A DNA stretch of 64,000 bases from Streptomyces glaucescens (GTDB lineage: Bacteria; Actinomycetota; Actinomycetes; Streptomycetales; Streptomycetaceae). Location: assembly GCF_000761215.1 (NCBI RefSeq), contig NZ_CP009438.1, positions 3,341,001-3,405,000 of the forward strand, given 5' to 3'. A model generated the notes under the pieces. It was not told the origin of the DNA, did no database searches, and worked only from the letters and a program-made list of their open reading frames with translations. This document shows, in pieces, positions 44,163 through 53,204 of the stretch (positions are counted from its first letter, which is position 1; every line of letters begins with the position of its first letter). The position numbers were made by a program, and so were the translations under genes.

Positions 44163-45956
44163 ATGCGGACGTCCAGGTCGCGCGCCGGGCAGGCGGAGAA
44201 CGAGCGGACGGCACCCGGCCCCGCCGCCGGCCGGAAGGCGTCCCCGGGCGGCGCCGCCGTACCGCCGCCGCTCACCGCCGACGCGCTCCACGCGGCACAG
44301 TGCGGCGCGGGCAACGCCGCGGTGACCGCGATGATCGCCCGCCGCGCCCGCCCCACGGCCGCTCCGCAGGAGCAGGACCATGGCGTGCACGAGGTGCTGC
44401 GCTCGGCCGGCAAGCCCCTCGCGGCACCGGTGCGCCAGGACATGGAGTCCCGTTTCGGCACGGACTTCTCCGACGTACGACTGCACACCGGGCCCGCCGC
44501 CGCCCGCTCGGCCCGCGCCATCGGAGCGCGCGCCTACACCTCCGGCAGCCATGTCGTGATCGGTGACGGCGGCGGCGACAAGCACACCCTCGCCCACGAG
44601 CTCACCCATGTCGTCCAGCAGCGTCAAGGACCCGTGTCCGGCACGGACAACGGTGCGGGCCTGTCGGTCTCCGACCCGTCGGACCGCTTCGAGCGCGAGG
44701 CCGAGGCGACGGCCACCCGTGTGATGTCCCGGCCGGCGGGCCGGCCCGTGGCGGCCCAGACCGCCCCCGCCGCCCCCGCCCCGGTGCCGGAGCTCCCCGT
44801 GCAGCGCATGGAGGGGTTCGAGGTGGAGGTGGACAAGCGGGTCAAGGACAGGCTCGGCAACAAACTCGCGGGCGACACCAACCTCGCCCAGAGCGAGAGG
44901 GAGAACTTCACGGTCGTCTCGGACAGCAGGCGCCTGGACGCGGGCGGCAACTACTCCAACGTCGAGTTCGTCTCCGGCGCCGTGCAGGTGGTGGGCTCCC
45001 AGGCGGAGGCGGGCCCGGCGGAACTCGATCGGATCGTCGACGAGATCAAGAGGGTGCGCGACGACTTCTACGCGGCGGTCAACGGCACGCCGCTGGAGAG
45101 CGCCACGGTCGACCTGCAGGTACTGCCCGGCGGACGGGACGTGACCCTCAGCAACGAGGGCTACACCGAGAAGGCCGGGCGGCCGGGCAAGGGGGACGGG
45201 CTCTACGTCCAGTACACCGTCGGCGTGCCGCTGGCCGGTGTCCCCCTGATGTTCCGCCACTACCGGGAGGAGGCGCCGAGCCTCGCGGAGGCCCCGCTGC
45301 CGCGGGCCCTGTTCCGGCTGAACCAGGCCGCACCGTTCGCGGAGGCCGAACTGGCGAAGTTCGAGAACTCGGCCACCGGCAAGAAGCGCGCCCGGACCGA
45401 CACCGACTCCCTCGACGGCTTCCTCCAGCTCTACTACACCCAGGTCGCCGCGATGGCCGACTACCTCGCGCAGGAACAGGACGGGGGCCAGATCAAGAAC
45501 CTGACCATCTTCCTCTCCCGTTCCCGGCTCGCCGACGCCTTCAAGCTCCTCGACAGCGACACCCAGGCCTACTTGCGGAGGAACAACAACCACATCGTCA
45601 ACCGGCTGGCGGCATTCCAGGAGAAGACGGAGACGCCGGGCCAGAAGCTGGACTTCTTCGACCGTGGCACCCGTGCGTTGCCGGGGCTCGAACCGGTCAC
45701 GCTGGAGACCTACGCGAGGTCGGCCCTGAAGGGTGAGCCGAGCGTGTCCCAGCAGCAGGTGTTCGGCGGCATGAACGAGATCGCCCCGCATTCCGTCGAG
45801 GGCAGCACCGTGATCCCGATGGAGATCCGCGCGATGGGCAACTACTACAAGACCTGGGACGAGCTGAAGGCCGAGCTGCGGAAGATCGCCGGCTGGGCGC
45901 AGGAGGGTTACGAGCGGGACCGCGAGATCCACGGCCCCGGTGGCTCCCGGCGCTGA
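44163..45956 (+). CDS. eCIS-core (DUF4157) protein with unassigned C-terminal domain, candidate CIS effector
   Basis: 597 aa. Disordered N-terminus, then the eCIS core at residues about 84-156 (APVRQDMESRFGTDFSDVRLHTG ... HTLAHELTHVVQQRQG) with HELTH 145-149 and a downstream FEREAEATATRVM glutamate, a metallopeptidase-like module seen in CIS cargo. The C-terminal ~380 residues contain GFEVEV (218-223), NVEFVS (266-271) and YVQYTVGVP (349-357), recalling spaced motifs of amidoligase/Glu-Cys-ligase folds; weak evidence. ATG with AGGAGG at 44151-44156. Opposite in strand to its neighbours. Confidence 0.85.
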   Translation: MRTSRSRAGQAENERTAPGPAAGRKASPGGAAVPPPLTADALHAAQCGAGNAAVTAMIARRARPTAAPQEQDHGVHEVLRSAGKPLAAPVRQDMESRFGTDFSDVRLHTGPAAARSARAIGARAYTSGSHVVIGDGGGDKHTLAHELTHVVQQRQGPVSGTDNGAGLSVSDPSDRFEREAEATATRVMSRPAGRPVAAQTAPAAPAPVPELPVQRMEGFEVEVDKRVKDRLGNKLAGDTNLAQSERENFTVVSDSRRLDAGGNYSNVEFVSGAVQVVGSQAEAGPAELDRIVDEIKRVRDDFYAAVNGTPLESATVDLQVLPGGRDVTLSNEGYTEKAGRPGKGDGLYVQYTVGVPLAGVPLMFRHYREEAPSLAEAPLPRALFRLNQAAPFAEAELAKFENSATGKKRARTDTDSLDGFLQLYYTQVAAMADYLAQEQDGGQIKNLTIFLSRSRLADAFKLLDSDTQAYLRRNNNHIVNRLAAFQEKTETPGQKLDFFDRGTRALPGLEPVTLETYARSALKGEPSVSQQQVFGGMNEIAPHSVEGSTVIPMEIRAMGNYYKTWDELKAELRKIAGWAQEGYERDREIHGPGGSRR

Positions 45957-45967
45957 GCGGGCCGCTC

Positions 45968-48112
45968 TCAGACGTCCACGGCCACCTCGAGCCACGGGCC
46001 GAACTCGCCCGGCAGGATCAGCCGTCCGAGCTTGCGGTACTCCTGGGCGACCGCCGTCACCAGCTGGCGCATGGTGAGCGGTTCCCCGGTCTCCGCCGCG
46101 AGGTAGGCCGCGGTCACCGCGCAGGCCCGGATGGAGCCGCCGGCCAGTTCGAAGCGGTCCGCGCAGAACGCGAGGTCCAGGCCGGCGGCGCGCGGCACGC
46201 GGTCGCCCAGGCAGCGTTCCCACAGGGCGAGCCGCTGCCCGGCGTCCGGCACCGGGAAGTCCGCCACCACGTCGAGGCGGCGGGTGAACGCCTCGTCCAG
46301 GTTGGCCCGCAGGTTGGTGGTCAGGACGGCGATCCCGTCGAACGACTCCATGCGCTGGAGGAGGTACGCCGACTCGATGTTGGCGTGCCGGTCGTGCGCG
46401 TCCTTCACCTCGGAGCGCTTGCCGAAGATCGCGTCGGCCTCGTCGAAGAGCAGCACGGCGTTGACGGCCGAGGCCTCGGTGAAGATCCGCTCCAGGTTCT
46501 TCTCGGTCTCCCCCACGTACTTGTCGACGACCGTGGACAGGTCGACCACGTACAGGTCCATGCCCAGGTCCGCCGCGACGACCTCGGCGGACATGGTCTT
46601 GCCGGTGCCCGACGCGCCGGCGAACAGCGCGATCACGCCCCGCCCCCGCCCGCCGCCCGGCCGCATCCCCCACTGGCCGAGCACCTGCTCGCGGTGCCGG
46701 GCGCGCAGCGCGAGTTCGCGCAGCCGCCGGTGGGTGAGCGGCGGGAGCACCAGGTCGTCCCAGCCGACGCCGGGCTCCACCCGGCGGGCGAGCCGGTCGA
46801 GACCCGCGCCGTTCTGGGCGCGCACGGCGGTGCGCAGGTCGTCGGGGCGGACCGGGCGGCCCGCGAGGACGGCCGTGCGCACGGCGACGTCGGCGGCGCG
46901 GCGCACCTGTCCGGAGTCCAGTCGGTGCGCGGCCACCGCGCGGGCGAGCGCCTCGGCGTCGCCGCTCACGGAGATGCCGCCCGGGCCGTCGCCGGTGGCC
47001 CGTTCCAGGGCGTGCCGCCAGCGCGCGGCCTGCCGCTCGGGGGAGGGCGCGGCCACGGTCAGGACGACGGGGGTGTCGGCCGCCCAGGCCGGGTCCCAGC
47101 CGGTGGTGCCGTGCGTCAGCAGCGGGATCCCGCGCAGTGCCGTGCACAGCGTCCTGAGCGTCCGGGCCCGTTCGGCCGGCGGTGCGGGCAGCGCTTCGAG
47201 CGGGCCCAGGACGACCCCGGCACCGGTGAGGCGGGCTTCGAGGGCGGCCACCCGCGCCAGCTCCGGTACCTCGCCGGAACGCGGGGCGAGCGCCGCCGCG
47301 TCCAGGACGAGCGGGGTCAGTCCCGCCGCGCGCAGGGCCGCGGTGGCCAGGCCCTCGGCGTCGCCGCCCCGGGTGCGCAGATGGACGAGGCCCGTGCCGG
47401 TCCCGGCCGCGGCGGCCGCCCGGGTGACGTCCGCGGGCTCGGCGGTCGGGTCGTCCCGGGCCTCGTCGAGCACGCCGGTGAGGCGGGCGTCGGGCCGCGC
47501 GTGGCCCAGGAGGTGCGCGGTGACCCGGTCGGGGACCACGAGGACGCGGGAGAGCGGTGGCCGTTCCGGCTCGGTGACCTCGACCAGTCCCCCGTCGACC
47601 AGTGGTGCTCCGGGGGCGAGGCGGAACCGGCCGGGCGCCGTCGGGGTGAGACCGCACAGCTCCAGGGCGAGTCCGACCGTGGGCCGGCGGCGGGTCAGGT
47701 CGTCGTTGAGGTAGCCGTAGAGCCGCTCGAACCGTGCGTCCAGGTCGGGCGCCACCGCGACCAGGAGCAGGTCGACGTCCAGCGGCGACAGCCCGAACCG
47801 CGCGGCGAGGCCGCCGAGGACGGAACCGGGCGGCGGCTGCCGGGGGGTGTGGCCGGGCAGGCCGAGCCCGCCCGGCTCGTCCAGGAGGCGGGCCGCCGCC
47901 TCGGGGCTGAGGTACTGGCCGCGGTACGGGTCGTCGGGGTCGGGGTCGGTGGCGCGCCGGGCCGCCACCGCGTGCCGCACCCGCTGCTCGACCGCGTGGA
48001 GCCGCGCCCACAGGGCGTCGGCCCCGCCGGCCGGGTCGGGCCGGGTGCCGGTGGGCGGGGCGGTGCCGGCGTCTCCGGGGACCGGCGGGGCCGGCTCGGT
48101 GGTGTGTGTCAC
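45968..48112 (-). CDS. CIS AAA+ ATPase (Afp15-like)
   Basis: 714-aa ATPase. N-terminal ~450 residues form a Pvc15-type domain; the AAA+ module has Walker A GASGTGKT (about 499-506), Walker B VLLFDEADAIFG (about 553-564), a sensor-1 TTN and the arginine region DEAFTRRLD. In eCIS this ATPase is needed for assembly. GTG start overlaps the DUF4255 stop by 4 bases; convergent with the effector candidate 12 bp away. Confidence 0.93.
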   Translation of the reverse strand: MTHTTEPAPPVPGDAGTAPPTGTRPDPAGGADALWARLHAVEQRVRHAVAARRATDPDPDDPYRGQYLSPEAAARLLDEPGGLGLPGHTPRQPPPGSVLGGLAARFGLSPLDVDLLLVAVAPDLDARFERLYGYLNDDLTRRRPTVGLALELCGLTPTAPGRFRLAPGAPLVDGGLVEVTEPERPPLSRVLVVPDRVTAHLLGHARPDARLTGVLDEARDDPTAEPADVTRAAAAAGTGTGLVHLRTRGGDAEGLATAALRAAGLTPLVLDAAALAPRSGEVPELARVAALEARLTGAGVVLGPLEALPAPPAERARTLRTLCTALRGIPLLTHGTTGWDPAWAADTPVVLTVAAPSPERQAARWRHALERATGDGPGGISVSGDAEALARAVAAHRLDSGQVRRAADVAVRTAVLAGRPVRPDDLRTAVRAQNGAGLDRLARRVEPGVGWDDLVLPPLTHRRLRELALRARHREQVLGQWGMRPGGGRGRGVIALFAGASGTGKTMSAEVVAADLGMDLYVVDLSTVVDKYVGETEKNLERIFTEASAVNAVLLFDEADAIFGKRSEVKDAHDRHANIESAYLLQRMESFDGIAVLTTNLRANLDEAFTRRLDVVADFPVPDAGQRLALWERCLGDRVPRAAGLDLAFCADRFELAGGSIRACAVTAAYLAAETGEPLTMRQLVTAVAQEYRKLGRLILPGEFGPWLEVAVDV

Positions 48113-48816
48113 GGCTGGCGCTCCCCGCGGCGGCGGCGCCGGGCGGGGGGAGCGCCCCGCTCGCGCGGACCGGTGAAGCCCTCCGGGCCCGGATCGCTCG
48201 TCTCCAGGTAGCGCAGGCGGCGCCCCGGCTCCGCTTCCCCGCCTTCGCGGCGGGCGGCGGAGCGCACGACGAGCCCTTCGGTGACCGGCGGCGCGACGGC
48301 CGTGGTCACCCCGGCGAGCGGCGCCCGTACCCGCACTCCGAGTGACGCCTTCAGCTCCCCGCCGAGCGCCGACCACACATCGGCGGCGGCCGGTGCGTCG
48401 GCCGCCGCCCCGGCGGTGTCCAGGGCGACGGTGAGGCCCAGTTCGGCGAGGGTGCCGGTGAGCAGCCGCGCGGGCAGCGTGTCGGTGGCCACCAGGCAGG
48501 CCAGCACCTGCGAGAGCAGCCGGTGTTCGTCCTGGGGGCGGCTCGCCCACGCCGTGACCAGGTAGGTCAGATCGAACCAGCGGGGCGGGGTGCGCCGCGC
48601 CACGAGGTGTCCGTCCGCGTCGTACACCTCCTCGGTGCCGCTGCCGCGCCGGACGGGGTCCTCGCGGATGTCGTACAGGAAGACGCAGACCGTCGGCGCG
48701 CTGCGCCGCGCGGCCCAGTCCCGGGTGGGCGCGTCGAAGACCACCTCGACGCCCGACGCCTCCAGGCCGGACTCACCGAGCAGCCGGCGCAGCCCCTCGT
48801 CGACCTCGTGGATCAC
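48109..48816 (-). CDS. DUF4255 protein (Pvc16/Afp16-like tail terminator)
   Basis: 235-aa protein with an N-terminal DUF4255 domain (VIHEVDEGLRRLLGESGL, VCVFLYDIREDPVRR, WFDLTYLVTAWASRPQDEHRLLSQVLACL), which caps sheath and tube in eCIS. The C-terminal ~60 residues are basic. GTG start overlaps the propeller-gene stop by 4 bases. Confidence 0.9.
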   Translation of the reverse strand: MIHEVDEGLRRLLGESGLEASGVEVVFDAPTRDWAARRSAPTVCVFLYDIREDPVRRGSGTEEVYDADGHLVARRTPPRWFDLTYLVTAWASRPQDEHRLLSQVLACLVATDTLPARLLTGTLAELGLTVALDTAGAAADAPAAADVWSALGGELKASLGVRVRAPLAGVTTAVAPPVTEGLVVRSAARREGGEAEPGRRLRYLETSDPGPEGFTGPRERGAPPARRRRRGERQP

Positions 48817-51800
48817 CGGCGGGTCACCTCGTCGGGCGGCTGCACGGAACCGCTGACCACCAGGAAGTCGGTCCGCACCGGTGAGAACCCGGGGCCCCTG
48901 GCGGTGATGACGCGCGGCCCGGTCTGGTCCTTGGCGAGGATGAGCAGCTGGCCGGTGAACGTGCCGTCGGGTTTCGGCACGGTCGGGGCCGCCGCGGCGG
49001 TGATGCCCGGGTTCCAGGCGAACCGGACCGGTACGCCCGGCGGGAAGTCGCGGCCGCGCACGGAGGTGACGAAGCCGGGCTTGCCGATCTCCGGCACCGC
49101 GACGATGCGCGGCTGGAGGATGCGCAGCCGCTGCCGGGCGGTGTTGTCGCTCCGGTCGGCGTCCGTCCCGGTGGTGGTGAGGTGGCCGGTGACCCGGCCG
49201 GTCAGCGCCTTGACGGGGCTGAGGACGACCCGCACGACGGTGCTCGCGCCGGGTTCCAGGTCCGGCAGCGCGCACAGCCAGGAGGCGTCGCAGCCCGGCG
49301 GCGGCCCGCTGCCGGGGATGCCCGCGGGCAGTCCGAGGCGCAGCCGCAGCCCGGTGGCCAGGGCGTTGCGGCCGTTGCGCACGGTGTACGTCACCACGAC
49401 GCGTCCTCCGACGTAGCCGGGGTTCGGCTGGGCGGTGACGCGTACCCCGGGGCCCGCCGCGGGCTCGGCCGGCGGTGGCGGTACGGGGGCGGGCGGCTCC
49501 GTGGCCGGCGGCCGGGGGGCGGGCGGCGCCGGCGTGGGCGGCCGGGAGGCGGGCGGCGGGCTCGTCGGCGGCGGCGTGGCCTCGCGCACCGGGACCACGG
49601 TCCGGCCGGCGTTGTCGCTCGGCCGCGGATCGAGGACGGTGCCGGTGACCGACCAGCCGACCGGCGCGTCACCGGGGGTCAGCCCGGTGAGGGTGACGTC
49701 GACCGGGACGGCCGTTCCGGGCGGCACGACGCGGACGTCGCACTGCAGGGAGGCGGCGTCGCAGGTGCCGCCGGGCCAGGTCAGCCGTGTGATGCGCACG
49801 CCGGCCGGCGGGGCGACCGTCAGCCGGGTGCCGGGTGAGGCGGCGGGGCCGCGGTTCACCACGTCGACACGGACCGTGGTGGACCGGCCGACGGTGACCT
49901 CGCCGGTGCTGCCGGGTGCCCGGACCGCGAGGTCCACGGACTGCTGGACGCCGGGTTCCTTCTGGCGGCCCGGGAGAGCGCCGGTGAGGGCGACGAGGTC
50001 GCCGGACGCGATGTCCAGGTACTTCAGTTTCTCGGGGCTGTTGACGGCGCGCCGGTGGCGGGCGGTGAACACCAGGCCCGCGCCGTCGGCCGTCCAGGCG
50101 GCGTCCCGCGGCTGGTGCGGGCCGGTGGCCGAGGTGTCCGGCAGCTCCAGGCCGCAGCCGTCGGGCACGTCGCGGGCGGCGACGGGCAGCAGCACCCGGC
50201 ACTCGTCGCCCGACAGGGACGTCAGGAGGAGGCCGTTGTGCTCGTCGATCCGCCCGCCGCCGTTCTTGCGGTTGAAGGCGATGCTCTGCCCGTCCGGGGA
50301 GAACGCCGGGCTGTCGTCGATGACCTTGCAGTCGTCCGGGCAGTTCTCGGCGCTCAGGTCGTGCTGCCGGCCCAGCGCGTTCACGGGCGCGGTCCAGATG
50401 TGCTTGTTGCCGCCGCTCCCGTCGATCACGTGGTTGCGGGTGAAGGCCAGGGTGGTGCCGTCGGCGGACCAGGCGGGCTGGGCGTCCTGGCCCTGGAGCT
50501 CCTCGCCGGGCGGGACGATCTCGCCGGTGATCGCGCCGGTGGCGACCTCCGCGACGAGGATCCGGCTGAATCCGGCGCCCGGTCCGGTGCCACCCGGCGA
50601 GATCCGGGTGAAGGCGAGGTACCTGCCGTCCGGGGAGAACGCCGGATCGGTGTCCCAGTCGCCGGGGGCGCGTCCCGCGAGCGGCAGGTACGCCGCGTTC
50701 CTGCCGTCCGCGTCCGCCGTCCAGATCCGCACGACCCGGCGGTCCGGGGGGCCTTCGAACCGGGTCAGCACGATCCGGCGGCCGTCCGGCGTGTAGTTCT
50801 GCCGTTCGGTCCACGGGTCGTAGCCGGCCCTCGGCCGGAACAGCGGGTCCTTGGCGGTATCGGTGTTCGTGTCGGCCTCGGGGTCCTCCGTCAGGACGGT
50901 CAGCCCGAGGTCGCGCGGATCGGACCCGTCGGTCCGCACGTCCTGCAGCGTCGCCTGGTGCGGGCCGGACGCCGAGGTGCGCTCCACCACCGCGCCGCCG
51001 CCGTCGAGGGGGCCGAGCCAGGTGGGCGACAGCACCTCGCGGTCCTCGTCGAGCACCAGTCCGGGAGTGGCGGCGGAGCGCACGGGCGTGCGGAACACGT
51101 GGTCCCAGTCGCCCTCGCACTCGCAGGTGATCTCCGGGCTCAGGAACAGCACCTCGTTCCCGCCGGGCAGCCACGACGCGCCGTGCGCCCGCCACCCGGC
51201 CCGCGCGCCGCCGAGCAGCGGCCCGTCGGTGCTCCCGTCGGTGCCGTCCGTCATCCGCAGCCGCGGCCCGTTCGCCCCTTCGGCGGTGGCGGTGTACGCG
51301 ATGAGGCCCCGGTGGGCGGCGTCGTCGACCGGGTTCCACACCGGCTCGGTGGCGGCGCCGTTCGCGGGGTCGGTGACCCGTTTGGCGGGGCCGCCGCGGA
51401 GGCCCCGTACGTAGATCTGCGGTCCGGCCGACGGGTCGCTGTCGCTGGAGTACGCCAGGCGCCGCCCGTCGGGGGAGACGGTCGGGCTCTCCTCGTCGGC
51501 GGGGGTGTCGGTCAGCCGCTTCGGACGGCTCGTGCCGTCGGTGCGCACCAGCCACAGGTCGCGCTGGGTGCGGCCGTCCGGTCCGCCGCGTCCGGCCGAG
51601 TCGAAGACGACGGACCGGCCGTCCGGCGTCAGCCGGGGGTGTGCCGCGTTCATTCCCTTGGTGAGGCGGCGTACGGAGCCGTCGGCGGACCGCAGGTAGA
51701 TCTGCGGGTTGCGCTCGTCGCGGCGGCTCGCGAAGACCAGCCGGTCGCCCAGGGCGGACGGCTGGACGTCGAAGTGGGCCGGGCCCGTGCCGAACAGCGG

Positions 51801-52031
51801 GGTGCTGGAGGTGGTGGTCGCGGCCTCGCCGAGGCTGCGGTGCCGGGTGCCGGCGTAGGTGATCCGGGTGGCCGCGGTGTCCCGGGTGCCCGCGGCTTCG
51901 GCCACCCGCGGCGGGGCGTCCGCGTCGTCCTGCCCGGCGGCCGCGGTCGCCGCGAGCAGCGGCACCAGCAACAGCACCGCCAGGCCGAGCCGTCCCGGGC
52001 GGTACCGCCCGCCGGGGCCAGCGCTTCTCAT
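48813..52031 (-). CDS. Secreted beta-propeller (PD40/TolB-like) and DUF11/CARDB protein in the CIS operon
   Basis: 1072-aa exported protein. Signal peptide at residues about 1-33 (RLGLAVLLLVPLLAATAAAG); propeller blades of the form RLTxxPxxDxxPxxSPDGxxxAYxS between residues 80 and 640 (TPADEESPTVSPDGRRLAYS, GDWDTDPAFSPDGRYLAFT); a first CARDB/DUF11-like domain, a Pro-rich linker (about 810-850), a second such domain, and an IPT-like end. Start MRSAGPGGRY with AGGGGA upstream. Overlap with DUF4255 makes it part of the CIS operon. Role unknown. Confidence 0.85.
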   Translation of the reverse strand: MRSAGPGGRYRPGRLGLAVLLLVPLLAATAAAGQDDADAPPRVAEAAGTRDTAATRITYAGTRHRSLGEAATTTSSTPLFGTGPAHFDVQPSALGDRLVFASRRDERNPQIYLRSADGSVRRLTKGMNAAHPRLTPDGRSVVFDSAGRGGPDGRTQRDLWLVRTDGTSRPKRLTDTPADEESPTVSPDGRRLAYSSDSDPSAGPQIYVRGLRGGPAKRVTDPANGAATEPVWNPVDDAAHRGLIAYTATAEGANGPRLRMTDGTDGSTDGPLLGGARAGWRAHGASWLPGGNEVLFLSPEITCECEGDWDHVFRTPVRSAATPGLVLDEDREVLSPTWLGPLDGGGAVVERTSASGPHQATLQDVRTDGSDPRDLGLTVLTEDPEADTNTDTAKDPLFRPRAGYDPWTERQNYTPDGRRIVLTRFEGPPDRRVVRIWTADADGRNAAYLPLAGRAPGDWDTDPAFSPDGRYLAFTRISPGGTGPGAGFSRILVAEVATGAITGEIVPPGEELQGQDAQPAWSADGTTLAFTRNHVIDGSGGNKHIWTAPVNALGRQHDLSAENCPDDCKVIDDSPAFSPDGQSIAFNRKNGGGRIDEHNGLLLTSLSGDECRVLLPVAARDVPDGCGLELPDTSATGPHQPRDAAWTADGAGLVFTARHRRAVNSPEKLKYLDIASGDLVALTGALPGRQKEPGVQQSVDLAVRAPGSTGEVTVGRSTTVRVDVVNRGPAASPGTRLTVAPPAGVRITRLTWPGGTCDAASLQCDVRVVPPGTAVPVDVTLTGLTPGDAPVGWSVTGTVLDPRPSDNAGRTVVPVREATPPPTSPPPASRPPTPAPPAPRPPATEPPAPVPPPPAEPAAGPGVRVTAQPNPGYVGGRVVVTYTVRNGRNALATGLRLRLGLPAGIPGSGPPPGCDASWLCALPDLEPGASTVVRVVLSPVKALTGRVTGHLTTTGTDADRSDNTARQRLRILQPRIVAVPEIGKPGFVTSVRGRDFPPGVPVRFAWNPGITAAAAPTVPKPDGTFTGQLLILAKDQTGPRVITARGPGFSPVRTDFLVVSGSVQPPDEVTRR

Positions 52032-52186
52032 CACGGTTCCCCTCGCAGTCTGGTGCGGCACCCGGATGTGCCCCCGCCACCCTGCGGCGGACCGCGCGCG
52101 GCCCGGCAGGGCGGCGGGGCCATACCCGGGGGAAGCGTGCGGTGCGCTTTCGGGCAGCGCCCGTTCCCGGCCGGCCGGAGCGGCCG

Positions 52187-52909
52187 TCAGATCAGCCCGT
52201 TGCGCAGCGCGTAGCCGACCGCGTGGGCCCGGTTGCGCAGCTGCAGCCGCGTGATGATCTCGTGGAGCACGTTCTTGACGGTCCGCTCGGAGTACGCCGT
52301 CTTGCGGGCGATCTCCGCGGTGTCCAGGCCCTCCGACACCATGCGCAGCATGTCCGCCTCACGCGTGGTCAGCGTGGACAGGGACACGGCCCGCGAGTCG
52401 AGCGCCGCGCGCTGGAGGCTGCCCACGTGGGTGAGTAACTTGCCGAGCAGGTCGCCGGGCAGCACTCCCTCGCCGTTGGCGATGGCCAGCACCAGGCGCA
52501 GCAGTTGGTCCTGGTCGGCTTCGGCGCGCCGCAGCACCGCCGCCACACCGCACTCGATGACGCGTTGCAGCGAGCCGGTCCCGAGGGTGGCGACCACCAG
52601 GCCGGTGCGGGTGGCGCTGTTGTGCCGCAGCCGGTGCAGCAGGGCCGCCACGTCGTCGTCGACGTGGTCGACGACCACCAGCGAGACCTCCGCGCCCCCG
52701 GCGTGGGCGTCGGCGAGCAGATCGATCTCGGGGCGCTGGCGGAGCTGCTGGACGACGCCCAGGCGCAGGACCGGGTCGGCGGCGTAGACGGCCACGGTCA
52801 CCCGCTCGGGCCGTTCGGAACGGGAGGTCCCGCGCATGGGCCAGGCCGGGGTGGGCACATGTGAGGTGGTGGCGGACATGGGCGGTCCGGCCTTCTCTTG
52901 AGTGGGCAT
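52187..52909 (-). CDS. LuxR-type regulator of the CIS locus
   Basis: 240-aa regulator. Residues about 35-155 look like a receiver-type fold (VTVAVYAADPVLRLGVVQQL ... VSLVVVDHVDDD ... TGLVVATLGTG), but the usual phosphoacceptor environment is not evident. The C-terminal LuxR HTH is LTTREADMLRMVSEGLDTAEIARKTAYSERTVKNVLHEII. Start 52909 or the ATG at 52879; neither has an ideal ribosome site. First gene upstream of the minus-strand CIS operon, so a regulator of it by position. Confidence 0.82.
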   Translation of the reverse strand: MPTQEKAGPPMSATTSHVPTPAWPMRGTSRSERPERVTVAVYAADPVLRLGVVQQLRQRPEIDLLADAHAGGAEVSLVVVDHVDDDVAALLHRLRHNSATRTGLVVATLGTGSLQRVIECGVAAVLRRAEADQDQLLRLVLAIANGEGVLPGDLLGKLLTHVGSLQRAALDSRAVSLSTLTTREADMLRMVSEGLDTAEIARKTAYSERTVKNVLHEIITRLQLRNRAHAVGYALRNGLI

Positions 52910-53192
52910 GACGGTTTTACCTGTCTGATGGGATGCGTGACGGGGCGGTACGGGAGCGGGGGAACAGGAGGCGGGGAAGCGGGCGGACGGGCAGCGGGGC
53001 GGGTGCCGGAGGGCGGCGCGCGGACCGGCGCCCTCGCGGCGGCGGACGCGCCACGGGCGCTCGTCCGGCGGCCCGCGCGGGCCGGCGGGCCGTGACCGCG
53101 GCTCCCCGGTGCCGGGGGCGGGTGTCACCTCCGGGCACCGCGACTGCCCGGACGTTGCCCTCGCGCCTGTCGTGACGGCCCGGACGCGGTCC

Positions 53193-53198
53193 TACCGT
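53193..53198 (+). promoter_or_regulatory. -10 element of a possible leaderless promoter
   Basis: TACCGT lies 6 bases before the GTG at 53205, with no ribosome binding site. Confidence 0.4.
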
Positions 53199-53204
53199 GG
53201 CGGC

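Noticed and set aside
43944-48011. 1355-codon minus-strand frame over the effector and ATPase genes
   Set aside because: Low-complexity Arg/Pro shadow; both real genes are well supported in other frames.
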